A stretch of DNA of 64,000 nucleotides. Source: Hymenobacter glacieicola. Lineage in GTDB: Bacteria > Bacteroidota > Bacteroidia > Cytophagales > Hymenobacteraceae. The stretch lies in contig NZ_BMGS01000001.1 of NCBI RefSeq assembly GCF_014640315.1, positions 62,001 through 126,000 on the forward strand, in the 5' to 3' direction. Below, piece after piece: positions 9,301 to 16,263 of this stretch. The notes under the pieces are model-generated. The model saw nothing but the letters and a program-made list of their open reading frames with translations. It was not told the DNA's origin and did not search any database. The position numbers and the translations under genes were made by a program. Position 1 is the stretch's first letter. Every line of letters begins with the position of its first letter.

Positions 9301-10287
9301 GCTAACTACTCGCCCTCGCAGAGCGCCTACAATGTGCGCTACCTCGGGCACTTCGTGGATGTGCTAGGCAAAACGGACTTGCGCCTCACGGCCCAGCTTT
9401 ACGGTCCTCAGCTGCTTTACAACTTCTTCGGCCTCGGCAACGACACCCGCAACGTGCTGGCTGACGACCGGGAAACCCGCGCCCGCGACATCAACGATTT
9501 CTACCGTATCCGCTTCTCGCGGCTGTACGTGGCGCCCATGTTGGAAAAGGATATTTTCAGCTTCCTGAAATTCGGCTTCGGCCCCCAGTATGACCAGTTC
9601 CGGGTAGACCGCAGCCAGATCGGTGAGGAAATAGCAAACGGCCTCGACCCAGTTACGGGCAACGGCCGCGAAGGCACGGCCGCCGCCGGCATTCGTGCCT
9701 CTGATTTTGGCTTGAACCGCTACCTCGGGGGCAGAGCTTACCTGAACCTGGATGCTGCTTCTTCGCCCAAAAACCCCCGCATTGGTCTGCGGTGGTACAA
9801 CTCGGCCGAGTACAACCACCAGCTGAACGGCGAAAAGCTGACGTATGGTCGCTTAGCTACGGAGTTCCGGGCTTACCTTTCGCCTAACTTCCCCTTCCAG
9901 CTGACCTGGGCCGGCCGCATTGGAGCCAGCCGCACCCTCGGCGACTACCGCTTCTACCAGGCCAACACCTTGGGCGGAACCACCAACCTGCGCGGCTACC
10001 GCCGCACCCGCTACGCCGGCCGCTCGTCGGTGTACGGCAACGCTGAGGTGCGCGTGCAGCTCTTCAGCTTCAACGCCTACTTGGTGCCCGGCAAGTTCGG
10101 CATCATGGGCCTGGCCGATGCCGCCCGCGTGTACAGCTCCCGCGACACGGACACTGGGCTGAGTGCCTTCCATACCAGTGTGGGTGGGGGCATCTGGGTT
10201 GATGTGCTCAAGCAGGCTGTTATCAACGCTACCTACTCCGTAGGCGAGGAAAACCTAGTCTTCGTTGGCTTCGATTTCCTCTTTTAA
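6376..10287 (+). CDS. Metallophosphatase fused to Omp85-type outer-membrane barrel
   Basis: A 1303-residue secreted protein with a signal peptide (MSRHFLSCCLLLALAGASAPAALA). About residues 45-400 are a calcineurin-like phosphoesterase with all five motifs: LIGDVG, YLGDNIYEYG, PGNHDW, VVAHHPLFSDG and AAGHEHN. The middle contains a conserved stretch (DMWIGDWDRHEDQW, then PEDRDIAF) typical of this Bacteroidota family. The last 350 residues are beta-barrel, with an Omp85-like LRGYRRTRY motif and a terminal Phe (GFDFLF). The phosphatase should therefore be tethered to the outer membrane; its substrate cannot be read from sequence. ATG at 6376 is chosen over TTG at 6307 because it starts the signal peptide. 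Confidence 0.85.
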   Translation: MSRHFLSCCLLLALAGASAPAALAQKKPTQTPHPERPNYRRGGLNWEAKTPPDSSRIRYSVFLIGDVGKPIPEAEGGEPSLNYMRKQILAAGAKSTTVYLGDNIYEYGMPEAKASDRPESERRIIDQMKILRDYQGEKYMIPGNHDWKQGNRGAVEQVNREQFFVESYLQSDSAAFPYTGDFFLPRDACPGPVEVRLQDDVVLIAINSQWFLQTSGERPYGANSGCGVANETDFFTQLEDIIQRNAGKNIMVVAHHPLFSDGIHGGYFTLGDHFFPLSIVYKYAFVPLPIIGSIYPFARKYGGVSQDIPHPLYQAYKKGLMEIFQKYPNVVYAAGHEHNLQFQKEGNLNHIVSGSGCKTQHVKPGSGGDALFSDKEKGFARVNYYDNGEVWTEFYVPEGTGEKGRLVFRTPLYAQQAMASTDSVARPTGAPRPNFADSTVTVAVNPSYLDRSGVHKLFFGKHYRQEWATPVTFPVLDLATEKGGLTPYKIGGGKQTASLKVRNEEGRNFTIRSLNKDPSAVLPEALREGAAADILQDQISAQHPYASIAIPPLATAAGILHTNPELRYIPQDPLLGQYLERFSNTPGAIEEDAKDDQSDVESLGNAKNLVGTDKVFERITDDNDNRVNEKAFARSRLFDMWIGDWDRHEDQWRWAEKKDKDGDRKFTAVPEDRDIAFFKGDGIFPYLASRKWAIRNFQNFGADYGDWKGLNLTALSNDRVYLASVSKEDWVKQAEDMKADLTDDVIEKAFRERWPKQIYELHAPEIIAKLKSRRDLLPQVAADYYEVLSKVTEVKGSKKRERFVVERLPNDKTRVTVQKINKEGELTKNLFDRTFDNNVTKELRLYGFQGEDQYEVKGDVKGGPLVRIIGGTDRDSIVDRSNVAGFGHKLHIYDADTGNVIVAGKDARLRLEPGIDVSRYDVHTRTDRKDYTLNYFGPTLYFGYNIDDRLFFGGGLVYRTYGFRKAPYATEQSLAANYSPSQSAYNVRYLGHFVDVLGKTDLRLTAQLYGPQLLYNFFGLGNDTRNVLADDRETRARDINDFYRIRFSRLYVAPMLEKDIFSFLKFGFGPQYDQFRVDRSQIGEEIANGLDPVTGNGREGTAAAGIRASDFGLNRYLGGRAYLNLDAASSPKNPRIGLRWYNSAEYNHQLNGEKLTYGRLATEFRAYLSPNFPFQLTWAGRIGASRTLGDYRFYQANTLGGTTNLRGYRRTRYAGRSSVYGNAEVRVQLFSFNAYLVPGKFGIMGLADAARVYSSRDTDTGLSAFHTSVGGGIWVDVLKQAVINATYSVGEENLVFVGFDFLF

Positions 10288-10627
10288 GCGCCGTGATTTG
10301 GTGATGATGGAGTGATTCCGGGCGGGAATTGCGTCATGGCGGGGCAGTAGCCGAAGCCGTTCATCCTTTCCTTTACCTAAGCCCGGGAAGGCAACAAGCC
10401 CTTGACGCAGCCATACGTCAAGGGCTTGTTGCATCTTGAGCGGCAGCACATTGGTCAGGACCAGTGGCCTTGCGCCACTCGCAGTGACACACTCCGGCAA
10501 ATCACTAACGCACTAAATCACCAAATCACTATTGCCCCGAATCACCGCTACCTCATCCTTTTTCGCGAAAAGACGTTAAGGCTAGCCTGACGCCTTTTTG
10601 TCGTTTGTTTCTCTGCAAGCCACCCGT
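10288..10627. repeat. Intergenic region with nested inverted repeats
   Basis: The outer arms (10293-10317 and 10499-10529) share gtgatttggtgat/atcaccaaatcac and an agtgatt/aatcact end. The inner hairpin (10391-10407 with 10416-10432) is a perfect 17-bp stem containing acaagcccttgacg. The design and the acaagccc core match the elements at 4686-4890 and 23777-23971. No gene is apparent here; the end holds the leader of the next gene. Confidence 0.7.
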
Positions 10628-11758
10628 ATGATTTCATTTTCTGCCCCGACGTTTCGGTTACTGAGGCCGCTGGCGGCCTCGGCGGTACTGCTGTGCGCCG
10701 GAGTTGCCCACGCTCAGATTACGCCCACCGTGCCCCCGGTTTACCCGCCTCCAGCCCCACCCCTCAGTGACTCGGCGGCAACAGTAACTGCCCAGGAATT
10801 TGCTACCCCCTCGGTGGTCGGGATGGGGCCCAGCAAGGGCCTAGTGTTCCACTACGAGCGGGTGCCGCGCTTCAACGTCATGTCGGACGGCAAGGTAGTA
10901 GGCTTGCAGGATTACAGCTCGGAGGCTACCAAAAACGCCCGCCTCGTTATCAAGGGCTACATTCCGATGCTTAACCGCCCCCACCTGAAGCTGATTCTGG
11001 GGGTAAACTATGAGCGGGAGGAGTTTAAGTTTCGGCAGAAACCCACCGGCTACGAGCTATACGATAACATCGAGAACAAGGGCCTCAAAACCCTGGGCAC
11101 CCAGCTGGCCGTAATTCGGCCCGTCAATGAAGTCAACTGGTACATTTTCCGGGTGAAGGGCGAGCTGAGCGGCGACTACACGTCCTCGGCCCTGAGCGTG
11201 CGCGACTACCTGCGCGTATCGTCGGAATTCCTCTACGGCTGGAAGCGCAGTCCCATGTTCTCCTGGGGGGTGGGGTTGCAGCTGGGGTACACCTTCGGGC
11301 GGCAGAGCATTTACCCGGCCGTGCTCTATAACCGCACCTTTAACAACCATTGGGGCGTGGAGGCTCTGTTCCCGGCCCGCGTAACGGCCCGTTACAATGC
11401 CTCGCCCCGCTCCCTGTTCTTCGCCGGCTACTCCGTGGATGGCCTCAACTACATTGTGAAGCTGCGCGAGCCCTTGCGCCGCGAAGGCTCCATCGACCTG
11501 CGCACCCTGGAGCTGCGCGAAACGGAAGTGAAATTCCGGGGCCGCTGGGAGCGGGAAATCTATGATTTTCTGTGGTTCGGGCTGGAAGGCGGCTACCGCT
11601 ACAATTACGCCTTCGACGCCTTCGACCGCACCAACGACAACCGGGTGAAAATCATCGACAGCAAGCTGGCCGGCGCGCCCTACGCCTCCGTTGAACTGTT
11701 CATTGTGCCCCCGCGCAAGTTCCTGAAGAAAACTGTGGATAAGGCCCCCAAGCCCTAA
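10628..11758 (+). CDS. Outer-membrane beta-barrel protein, probably DUF6268
   Basis: A 376-residue exported protein with a signal peptide ending near GVAHAQ, then a proline-rich stretch (TPTVPPVYPPPAPPLS). The rest alternates polar and aromatic residues in predicted strands (LILGVNYEREEF, WGVGLQLGYTFG, FAGYSVDGLNYIVKL, FLWFGLEGGYRYNY), as in an outer-membrane barrel. The layout resembles the Bacteroidota family DUF6268, an assignment made from memory of the pattern. Transport or structural function is unknown. The ATG at 10628 places the signal peptide correctly; the frame extends ten codons further upstream. Confidence 0.6.
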   Translation: MISFSAPTFRLLRPLAASAVLLCAGVAHAQITPTVPPVYPPPAPPLSDSAATVTAQEFATPSVVGMGPSKGLVFHYERVPRFNVMSDGKVVGLQDYSSEATKNARLVIKGYIPMLNRPHLKLILGVNYEREEFKFRQKPTGYELYDNIENKGLKTLGTQLAVIRPVNEVNWYIFRVKGELSGDYTSSALSVRDYLRVSSEFLYGWKRSPMFSWGVGLQLGYTFGRQSIYPAVLYNRTFNNHWGVEALFPARVTARYNASPRSLFFAGYSVDGLNYIVKLREPLRREGSIDLRTLELRETEVKFRGRWEREIYDFLWFGLEGGYRYNYAFDAFDRTNDNRVKIIDSKLAGAPYASVELFIVPPRKFLKKTVDKAPKP

Positions 11759-12104
11759 GCAGCCAGCATACTACCGCCGCCTCAGCGGTGAGGCCTGCCG
11801 GTTATTTTTGCTTGCGGTAGCAGATGTCTCTAGAAGCTACTGTTTCCGTTAAAAAGCCCGATTCGGAGGATGTAGCCTCTGAGTCGGGCTTTTTAAGCAT
11901 CCGGGCAAAGCACAACGGTATTAGTTTAAGCCCGACAAATAAGTTCAGCCAAGGCTACCTCTGCATGCCTGGGTTGACCATAGGGTAACGAGTTACTGGA
12001 TATAACAGGTGTAGCTGCTCTATTTAACCTGGACGGTAGCAACCTGGGGGGTAGGGAGGCCCGTTTAGTACATTCGTATCTCCCTATTTTCTCCATTTTT
12101 TCAC
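11759..12104. other. Intergenic region holding a terminator
   Basis: About 345 bases with no credible gene. The first half has the hairpin described separately at 11851-11894. The second half (about 11930-12100) presumably carries the promoter of the following STAS/SEC14-like gene; TATCTCCC at about 12076 is only a weak match to the Bacteroidota -7 box. Confidence 0.4.
11851..11894 (+). terminator. Rho-independent-type terminator
   Basis: The sequence aaaaagcccgattcggagg pairs with cctctgagtcgggcttttt around a 4-6 base loop, with a few mismatches in mid-stem, and ends in a T-run. It lies about 90 bases downstream of the barrel-protein gene. Confidence 0.75.
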
Positions 12105-12560
12105 ATGCAAATCTCTAAACATACGGACCTGCGCGACGGCAGCAGCTGCGAGCTTGATTTTGACGAGGCCGATGGTTGGCTGCGCGCCATTTGGCTGGGC
12201 TACATTGACCCTAACGAGGCCTACAACGGAGCGGCCCGTTTCCTGGCGGCCATGCAAAACCTGCACTGCCCCTACCTGCTCAACGACAACAGCCGCCTCT
12301 CCGGCCCCTGGTTTGACTCGGTAGAATGGTTAAGCAGTGTGTGGGGCCCTCAGGCCGCGCGCCTGGGCCTGCGCTACATTGCCCACGTAGTGCAACCCCA
12401 TGACTTGCTAGACCAAGCCGCCACGCTGAATTCTTCGTCCTTTAATGAGCAGATTCGCCTGCAGCTCTTCGACGACGTGGCGTCGGCGGAGGAATGGCTA
12501 CGCGAGATGCAGGGGCGGTACCGTCCCCAGGCCAAGCCGGAGTTCGGTACGCTAGGATAA
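12105..12560 (+). CDS. STAS/SEC14-like (SpoIIAA-like) small protein, paralogue 1
   Basis: A 151-residue soluble protein of the type annotated as STAS/SEC14 or SpoIIAA-like in Hymenobacter. Visible features are an N-terminal strand with DGWLRAIWLGYI, the shared YLLNDNSRLSGPWFDSVEW segment (compare VLNDNRKV and LLNDNTHL in the paralogues at 34318 and 39280), RYIAHVVQP at the third strand, and a C-terminal helix SAEEWLREMQ matching AEAWLRQM and AEWLRQY. Four such genes occur in the window, each standing alone. The family is thought to bind small ligands or partner proteins; the actual role is unknown. Confidence 0.55.
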   Translation: MQISKHTDLRDGSSCELDFDEADGWLRAIWLGYIDPNEAYNGAARFLAAMQNLHCPYLLNDNSRLSGPWFDSVEWLSSVWGPQAARLGLRYIAHVVQPHDLLDQAATLNSSSFNEQIRLQLFDDVASAEEWLREMQGRYRPQAKPEFGTLG

Positions 12561-12647
12561 AGGCCGCCCGTATTCTGGCCCTCAGAAAACGCAAAAAGCC
12601 CCTGCAAAGCAGAGGCTTTTTGCTGTCGGGCTCACGCGTGCGGGCAG

Positions 12648-12983
12648 TTACCACAGCCGCGTGTCGCTGATGCCGGAGGGTAGGGGCGGATGTTCAGCTA
12701 GGCCTAGCACGCACCAGCCTTCCTCAACGCCAAAGGAGCCGCCTTGCAGCAGGTAGCTAATCCAGCGTTCGGTGGTGCGGCCGCTGTACTGCTCACTTTC
12801 GGGCTCGTACTCGCGCAGGAGCAGAGCGTCGCCTACCCGGTAGTCCCGGTCGTTGAGGCGCACATCGAAGGGCTTGGCTCCACTCACGACGGCGGCAAAG
12901 CAGGCCGGCCATACTTTCAGCTCGTGGTGGTTGGCGGTGGCGCCACGAATGGGTGCCAGGGTGCCAGACGCTATATAATGCAT
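12648..12983 (-). CDS. DUF3850 (ASCH-like) protein
   Basis: The recognisable part is HHELKVWPACFAAVVSGAKPFDVRLNDRDYRVGD, followed by LLLREYEP and a C-terminal VLGL strand, as in DUF3850, a family of the ASCH/PUA-like fold expected to bind RNA or nucleotides. ATG at 12983 gives 111 residues, close to the usual family length. An upstream start at 13181 would run through the terminator hairpin of ppk1 and add unrelated sequence. It stands alone downstream of ppk1 on the same strand. DUF3850 genes are common on phages and mobile elements, but nothing else here suggests one. Confidence 0.65.
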   Translation of the reverse strand: MHYIASGTLAPIRGATANHHELKVWPACFAAVVSGAKPFDVRLNDRDYRVGDALLLREYEPESEQYSGRTTERWISYLLQGGSFGVEEGWCVLGLAEHPPLPSGISDTRLW

Positions 12984-13164
12984 GATCTTGAAGTCAGAAG
13001 TGAAAGGCCACAAAGCCGTAAAAGCTGTGCCGTATTGCCTGAATGTACTTGGTTCTGTTTCTAAAACAAGCAATACAGGCGTATCGTTTACCGCTACGAG
13101 GTTTTGTTCGGGGCAGTTGCTGCCCAGCTCCGCTGGTGCGGCTGCTACAGGTGGCTGTACCGCA

Positions 13165-13199
13165 ACAAAAAACGCCCCCATTGCATAATGGAGGCGTTT
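13165..13199 (-). terminator. Terminator downstream of ppk1
   Basis: On the minus strand, aacgcctccatt pairs with aatgggggcgtt around a short loop and is followed by a T-run (ttttttg). It lies about 115 bases beyond the ppk1 stop, and it argues against a far-upstream start for the DUF3850 gene. Confidence 0.8.
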
Positions 13200-13315
13200 A
13201 TACCCATGAAAAGCTATTTAATTCTGGCAGTCAGAAAGTTACGTGCGTAAGCCTGAGCTTGGCGTTAATGAGTGAAGTTAGCCGGCGTTAGCGGGTGCTT
13301 GGCTTGCGGCTCGGG

Positions 13316-15406
13316 CTACTTGCGCTTCCTGGTAGGTTTGCAGAGGCTTTTAAGGTAGTCGTAGGTGTCGAACTGGGAGCGGATGCGGGCAGCGGCAGTA
13401 TCCTCGGGGCCAATGAAACGGTTGTGGAAGTCGCGCGCCTTTACGTTGTCTTGGCGCTGTAAATCCAGCATATGACGCACCTCGGCCCGCAAATCAGCCT
13501 GTAGGATGGGGAAAGCTACCTCCACGCGGCGGTCGAGGTTGCGGGCCATCCAGTCGGAGGAGGCCACGTACACCTTTTCCTGGCCGCCGTTGCCGAACAC
13601 GTAGATGCGGCCGTGCTCCAGGAACCGGTCGACCATGCCGCGCTGCCGGATGTTTTCGCTCTGGCCGGCCAGTTCCGGAATCAGGCAGGAAATGCCCCGA
13701 ATTAGCAACTCAATGCGCACTCCGGCCTGGCTGGCTTCGTAGAGCTTTAGAATCATGCGCTCATCTTGCAGGGCGTTCAGCTTCAGGATGATATAGGCAT
13801 CTTTGCCCTCCTGGGCCAGCTGAATTTCGTGGTCGATGAGGGCCACCAGCTTCTCGCGCAGCTCAAACGGAGCCACCAGCAGGTTGTGGAACTGCCCGGT
13901 TTTGTCCTGACGGTCGTGGAAGTAGCGGAACACTTCTACCACGTCGCGCGTGATTTCCGGGTTGGCCGTGAACAAGCCGTGGTCGGCGTATATCTCGCTG
14001 GTTTTCTCGTTGAAGTTGCCCGTGCTCAGGTAGGCATAGAGGCGGTTCTGGTCTTCCTCGGCCCGCGTAATGAGTAGCAGCTTGCTGTGTACCTTCAGCT
14101 CTGGAATGCCATAAATAACGTTGGCCCCGGCCTTCTGCAGCTTCTCGGCCCAGAACATGTTGCTCTCCTCATCGAAACGGGCTTTCAGCTCTACTACCAC
14201 CGTTACCTGCTTGCCATTTTTGGCGGCTTTCAGCAGGGCTTTGGCAACTTCGCTTTTGCCGGCTACCCGGTACAGGGTAATGCTGAGGCTGCTGACCTGC
14301 GGGTCTTGGGCGGCCTCCGTAATCAGGCGGGTTACGTAGTCGAAGGACTGGTAGGGCGGGTGCAGCAGGTGGTCACGCTCGGCAATGGCAGGCAGCATTT
14401 TGCCCGTGCGCGGCAACGTGGGGTGGGGCAGGGGCGGCATGGGCTCGTACTGCAGCTCCGCCAGCCCGAAATCCGGGAACCCAAAAAAGTCGCGGAAGTT
14501 GTGGTAGCGGCTGCCCTCCACCAGTTCTTCCTTGCCAATGCCGGTTTTCTGCATTACGGCCCGCAGCACCTCCTTGGGCATGGCAGGGTCATAAAGCAGG
14601 CGGGCGGGGTAGCCGGTTTCGCGCTTCTGCAGGCTGCTCTTAATCTTGGCCAGCATGTTGCCCGATACTTCCTCTTGAATGTCCAACTCGGCGTCGCGGG
14701 AAAGCTTGATGGCGTGCACCTGCACTTTCTGGTACTTGGGGAACAGCTCCCGGGCGCAGCAACGCACTACATCGTCGAGGAACATCACAAACTTGTCCTC
14801 GCCTTGGTCGGGTAGGCGCACGAACCGGCCGCCGTGGCGCTTGGTGGGCAGCTCCATGACGACCACGCGCTCCTGTTCCTGCTTTTTGCGGTTTTCGGGC
14901 TGGCTGAGCAGGAAGGTAAGGTACACACTCTGGTCGCGCAGGAACAGGTGGTGCAGGTTCTCATCGAGGATAATGGGAGAAAGCAAATCCTGCACATGCT
15001 GGCGGAAATACTCGTCAACCCAGGCCCGTTGCTCGGCCGTGAGGTCGTGCTCGGAAACCAGGTGAATGTGCTGGGCCCGCAACTCCGGCAGAATGCCGTT
15101 GCGGAAGGTGTCGCCGAACTCCTGCTGCTGGCGGCCTACCTCTTCCAGCAGGTCGCGCAGCTGTTCTACGGGGTCCTCGCCCAGCTTGGCCCGGGTTTTC
15201 TTTTTGAGTTTGACTAGGCGCCGCAGCGTGGCTACGCGCACCTTAAAGTACTCGTCCAGGTTGCTGCTGAAGATGGCCAGGAACTTGATGCGCTCCAGCA
15301 ACGGTACCTCGGGGTTCTGTGCTTCCTGTAGCACGCGGCGGTTGAATGCCAGCCAGCTCAGTTCCCGATTAAGCAGCCGGGGCTGCGCCTGTGTGGTTTC
15401 GGACAT
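13316..15406 (-). CDS. ppk1: Polyphosphate kinase 1
   Basis: Makes inorganic polyphosphate from ATP and can run in reverse. The 696-residue product has the usual domain order: an N-terminal helical domain (LLNRELSWLAFNRRVLQEA, FLAIFSSNLDEYFKVRVA), a head domain, and two PLD-like catalytic domains. The catalytic histidine regions are KVHSKLLL and LEHGRIYVFG, with YLSTGNFNEKTSEIYADHG between them. Length is typical of PPK1. The ATG at 15406 begins the conserved N-terminus; the open frame continues 51 codons upstream into repeat sequence. A SixA-type phosphatase gene lies just upstream on the same strand, a common pairing. Confidence 0.95.
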   Translation of the reverse strand: MSETTQAQPRLLNRELSWLAFNRRVLQEAQNPEVPLLERIKFLAIFSSNLDEYFKVRVATLRRLVKLKKKTRAKLGEDPVEQLRDLLEEVGRQQQEFGDTFRNGILPELRAQHIHLVSEHDLTAEQRAWVDEYFRQHVQDLLSPIILDENLHHLFLRDQSVYLTFLLSQPENRKKQEQERVVVMELPTKRHGGRFVRLPDQGEDKFVMFLDDVVRCCARELFPKYQKVQVHAIKLSRDAELDIQEEVSGNMLAKIKSSLQKRETGYPARLLYDPAMPKEVLRAVMQKTGIGKEELVEGSRYHNFRDFFGFPDFGLAELQYEPMPPLPHPTLPRTGKMLPAIAERDHLLHPPYQSFDYVTRLITEAAQDPQVSSLSITLYRVAGKSEVAKALLKAAKNGKQVTVVVELKARFDEESNMFWAEKLQKAGANVIYGIPELKVHSKLLLITRAEEDQNRLYAYLSTGNFNEKTSEIYADHGLFTANPEITRDVVEVFRYFHDRQDKTGQFHNLLVAPFELREKLVALIDHEIQLAQEGKDAYIILKLNALQDERMILKLYEASQAGVRIELLIRGISCLIPELAGQSENIRQRGMVDRFLEHGRIYVFGNGGQEKVYVASSDWMARNLDRRVEVAFPILQADLRAEVRHMLDLQRQDNVKARDFHNRFIGPEDTAAARIRSQFDTYDYLKSLCKPTRKRK

Positions 15407-15417
15407 GGGGTTGGGGG

Positions 15418-15589
15418 TAGGTTCTTGGGGTCTTGGGCGCTTAGGGTTGGGCCTGCCGTTTCGCAGAACGCTTGGCTGCGCGCTACCTCGGTGGCAGCTC
15501 GAAGCGTAGTATCCTGGATGACGTTCAATAAAGCAGGCTGCTAGCAAAACATCAGCCAAGACCCTAAGCTCCCAAGGCCCAAGAACCTA
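15418..15589. repeat. Long imperfect inverted repeat between sixA-like gene and ppk1
   Basis: The arm at 15418-15447 (taggttcttgggg, then cttgggcgcttagggtt) pairs imperfectly with 15561-15589 (accctaagctcccaaggccc, then aagaaccta). A smaller gcctgc/gcaggc pair sits inside. The right arm overlaps the 3' end of the SixA-like gene. It is of the same nested style as the other intergenic elements. Confidence 0.6.
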
Positions 15590-16078
15590 GTTGTTTTTTG
15601 GATAATCGTAGAAGTAGTACTCAGCGTTGGCCTGGTCAATTTCCGTCCAACGGGCACAATTAAATTTCAGGCACACAATGGCGGCCGTAGGCATGTCAGG
15701 GATGGTGCTGGGTGACAGCACGTTGGCAAACTCCGTGATGGTGGGGTTGTGCCCCACCAGCAGCACGGAGTCGGCAGCATCCGGGCACTGGCGTACCACG
15801 CCCAGCAGGTCCGGCACCGTGGCTTCGTAGATGCTGTCTACCACCTGAATTTTCTCGGCCGGGTATTCCAACTCGTGGGCCACCAGGGCCGCTGTGCTCA
15901 GGGCCCGGACGGCTGGCGAGGCCAGCAGTAAATCCAGCTGAATGCTGCGCTTGGCCAGGGCCTGGCCCATGGCTGGCGCGTCGTCGCGGCCCCGGTCGTT
16001 GAGCGGGCGTTCCTTGTCGGTCAGGTCATCAAAGCTCCAGCTCGATTTAGCGTGGCGCATCAGGTACAGCGTCTTCAT
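15587..16078 (-). CDS. SixA-type histidine phosphatase
   Basis: A 163-residue member of the histidine phosphatase superfamily. The N-terminal RHAKSSW carries the phosphorylated histidine motif, RPLNDRGRDDAPAMG the conserved Arg and Arg-Gly region, and LLVGHNPTITEFAN the second catalytic histidine. SixA of E. coli dephosphorylates phosphohistidine on signalling or PTS proteins; here the target is unknown. It precedes ppk1 on the same strand with about 180 bases of inverted-repeat DNA between, so co-transcription is possible but not assured. Confidence 0.85.
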   Translation of the reverse strand: MKTLYLMRHAKSSWSFDDLTDKERPLNDRGRDDAPAMGQALAKRSIQLDLLLASPAVRALSTAALVAHELEYPAEKIQVVDSIYEATVPDLLGVVRQCPDAADSVLLVGHNPTITEFANVLSPSTIPDMPTAAIVCLKFNCARWTEIDQANAEYYFYDYPKNN

Positions 16079-16183
16079 AAGCAGGCAGGAATATGGGCAG
16101 GCCTCTTTACTGTGGCGTTAGGAAAAGGTTTTGCTCTGGGCGGGCTACCCACTCAAAATCGGGGTGGTAAGTAACCGATAAAG

Positions 16184-16216
16184 AAAAAGACTCGCTCAAT
16201 CCTGAGCGAGTCTTTT
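16184..16216 (-). terminator. Bidirectional-looking terminator
   Basis: aaaagactcgctca pairs with tgagcgagtctttt around four bases, with an A-run before and a T-run after. On the minus strand it follows the M43 protease gene by about 50 bases. Confidence 0.85.
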
Positions 16217-16263
16217 ATACGGAAGTCAGCCAGGCCATGCCGGTGGCCCGGGGTAGGTATCCG

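Noticed and set aside
12984..13181. N-terminal extension of the DUF3850 protein
   Set aside because: It begins within the ppk1 terminator hairpin and has no similarity pattern; the ATG at 12983 gives the usual length.
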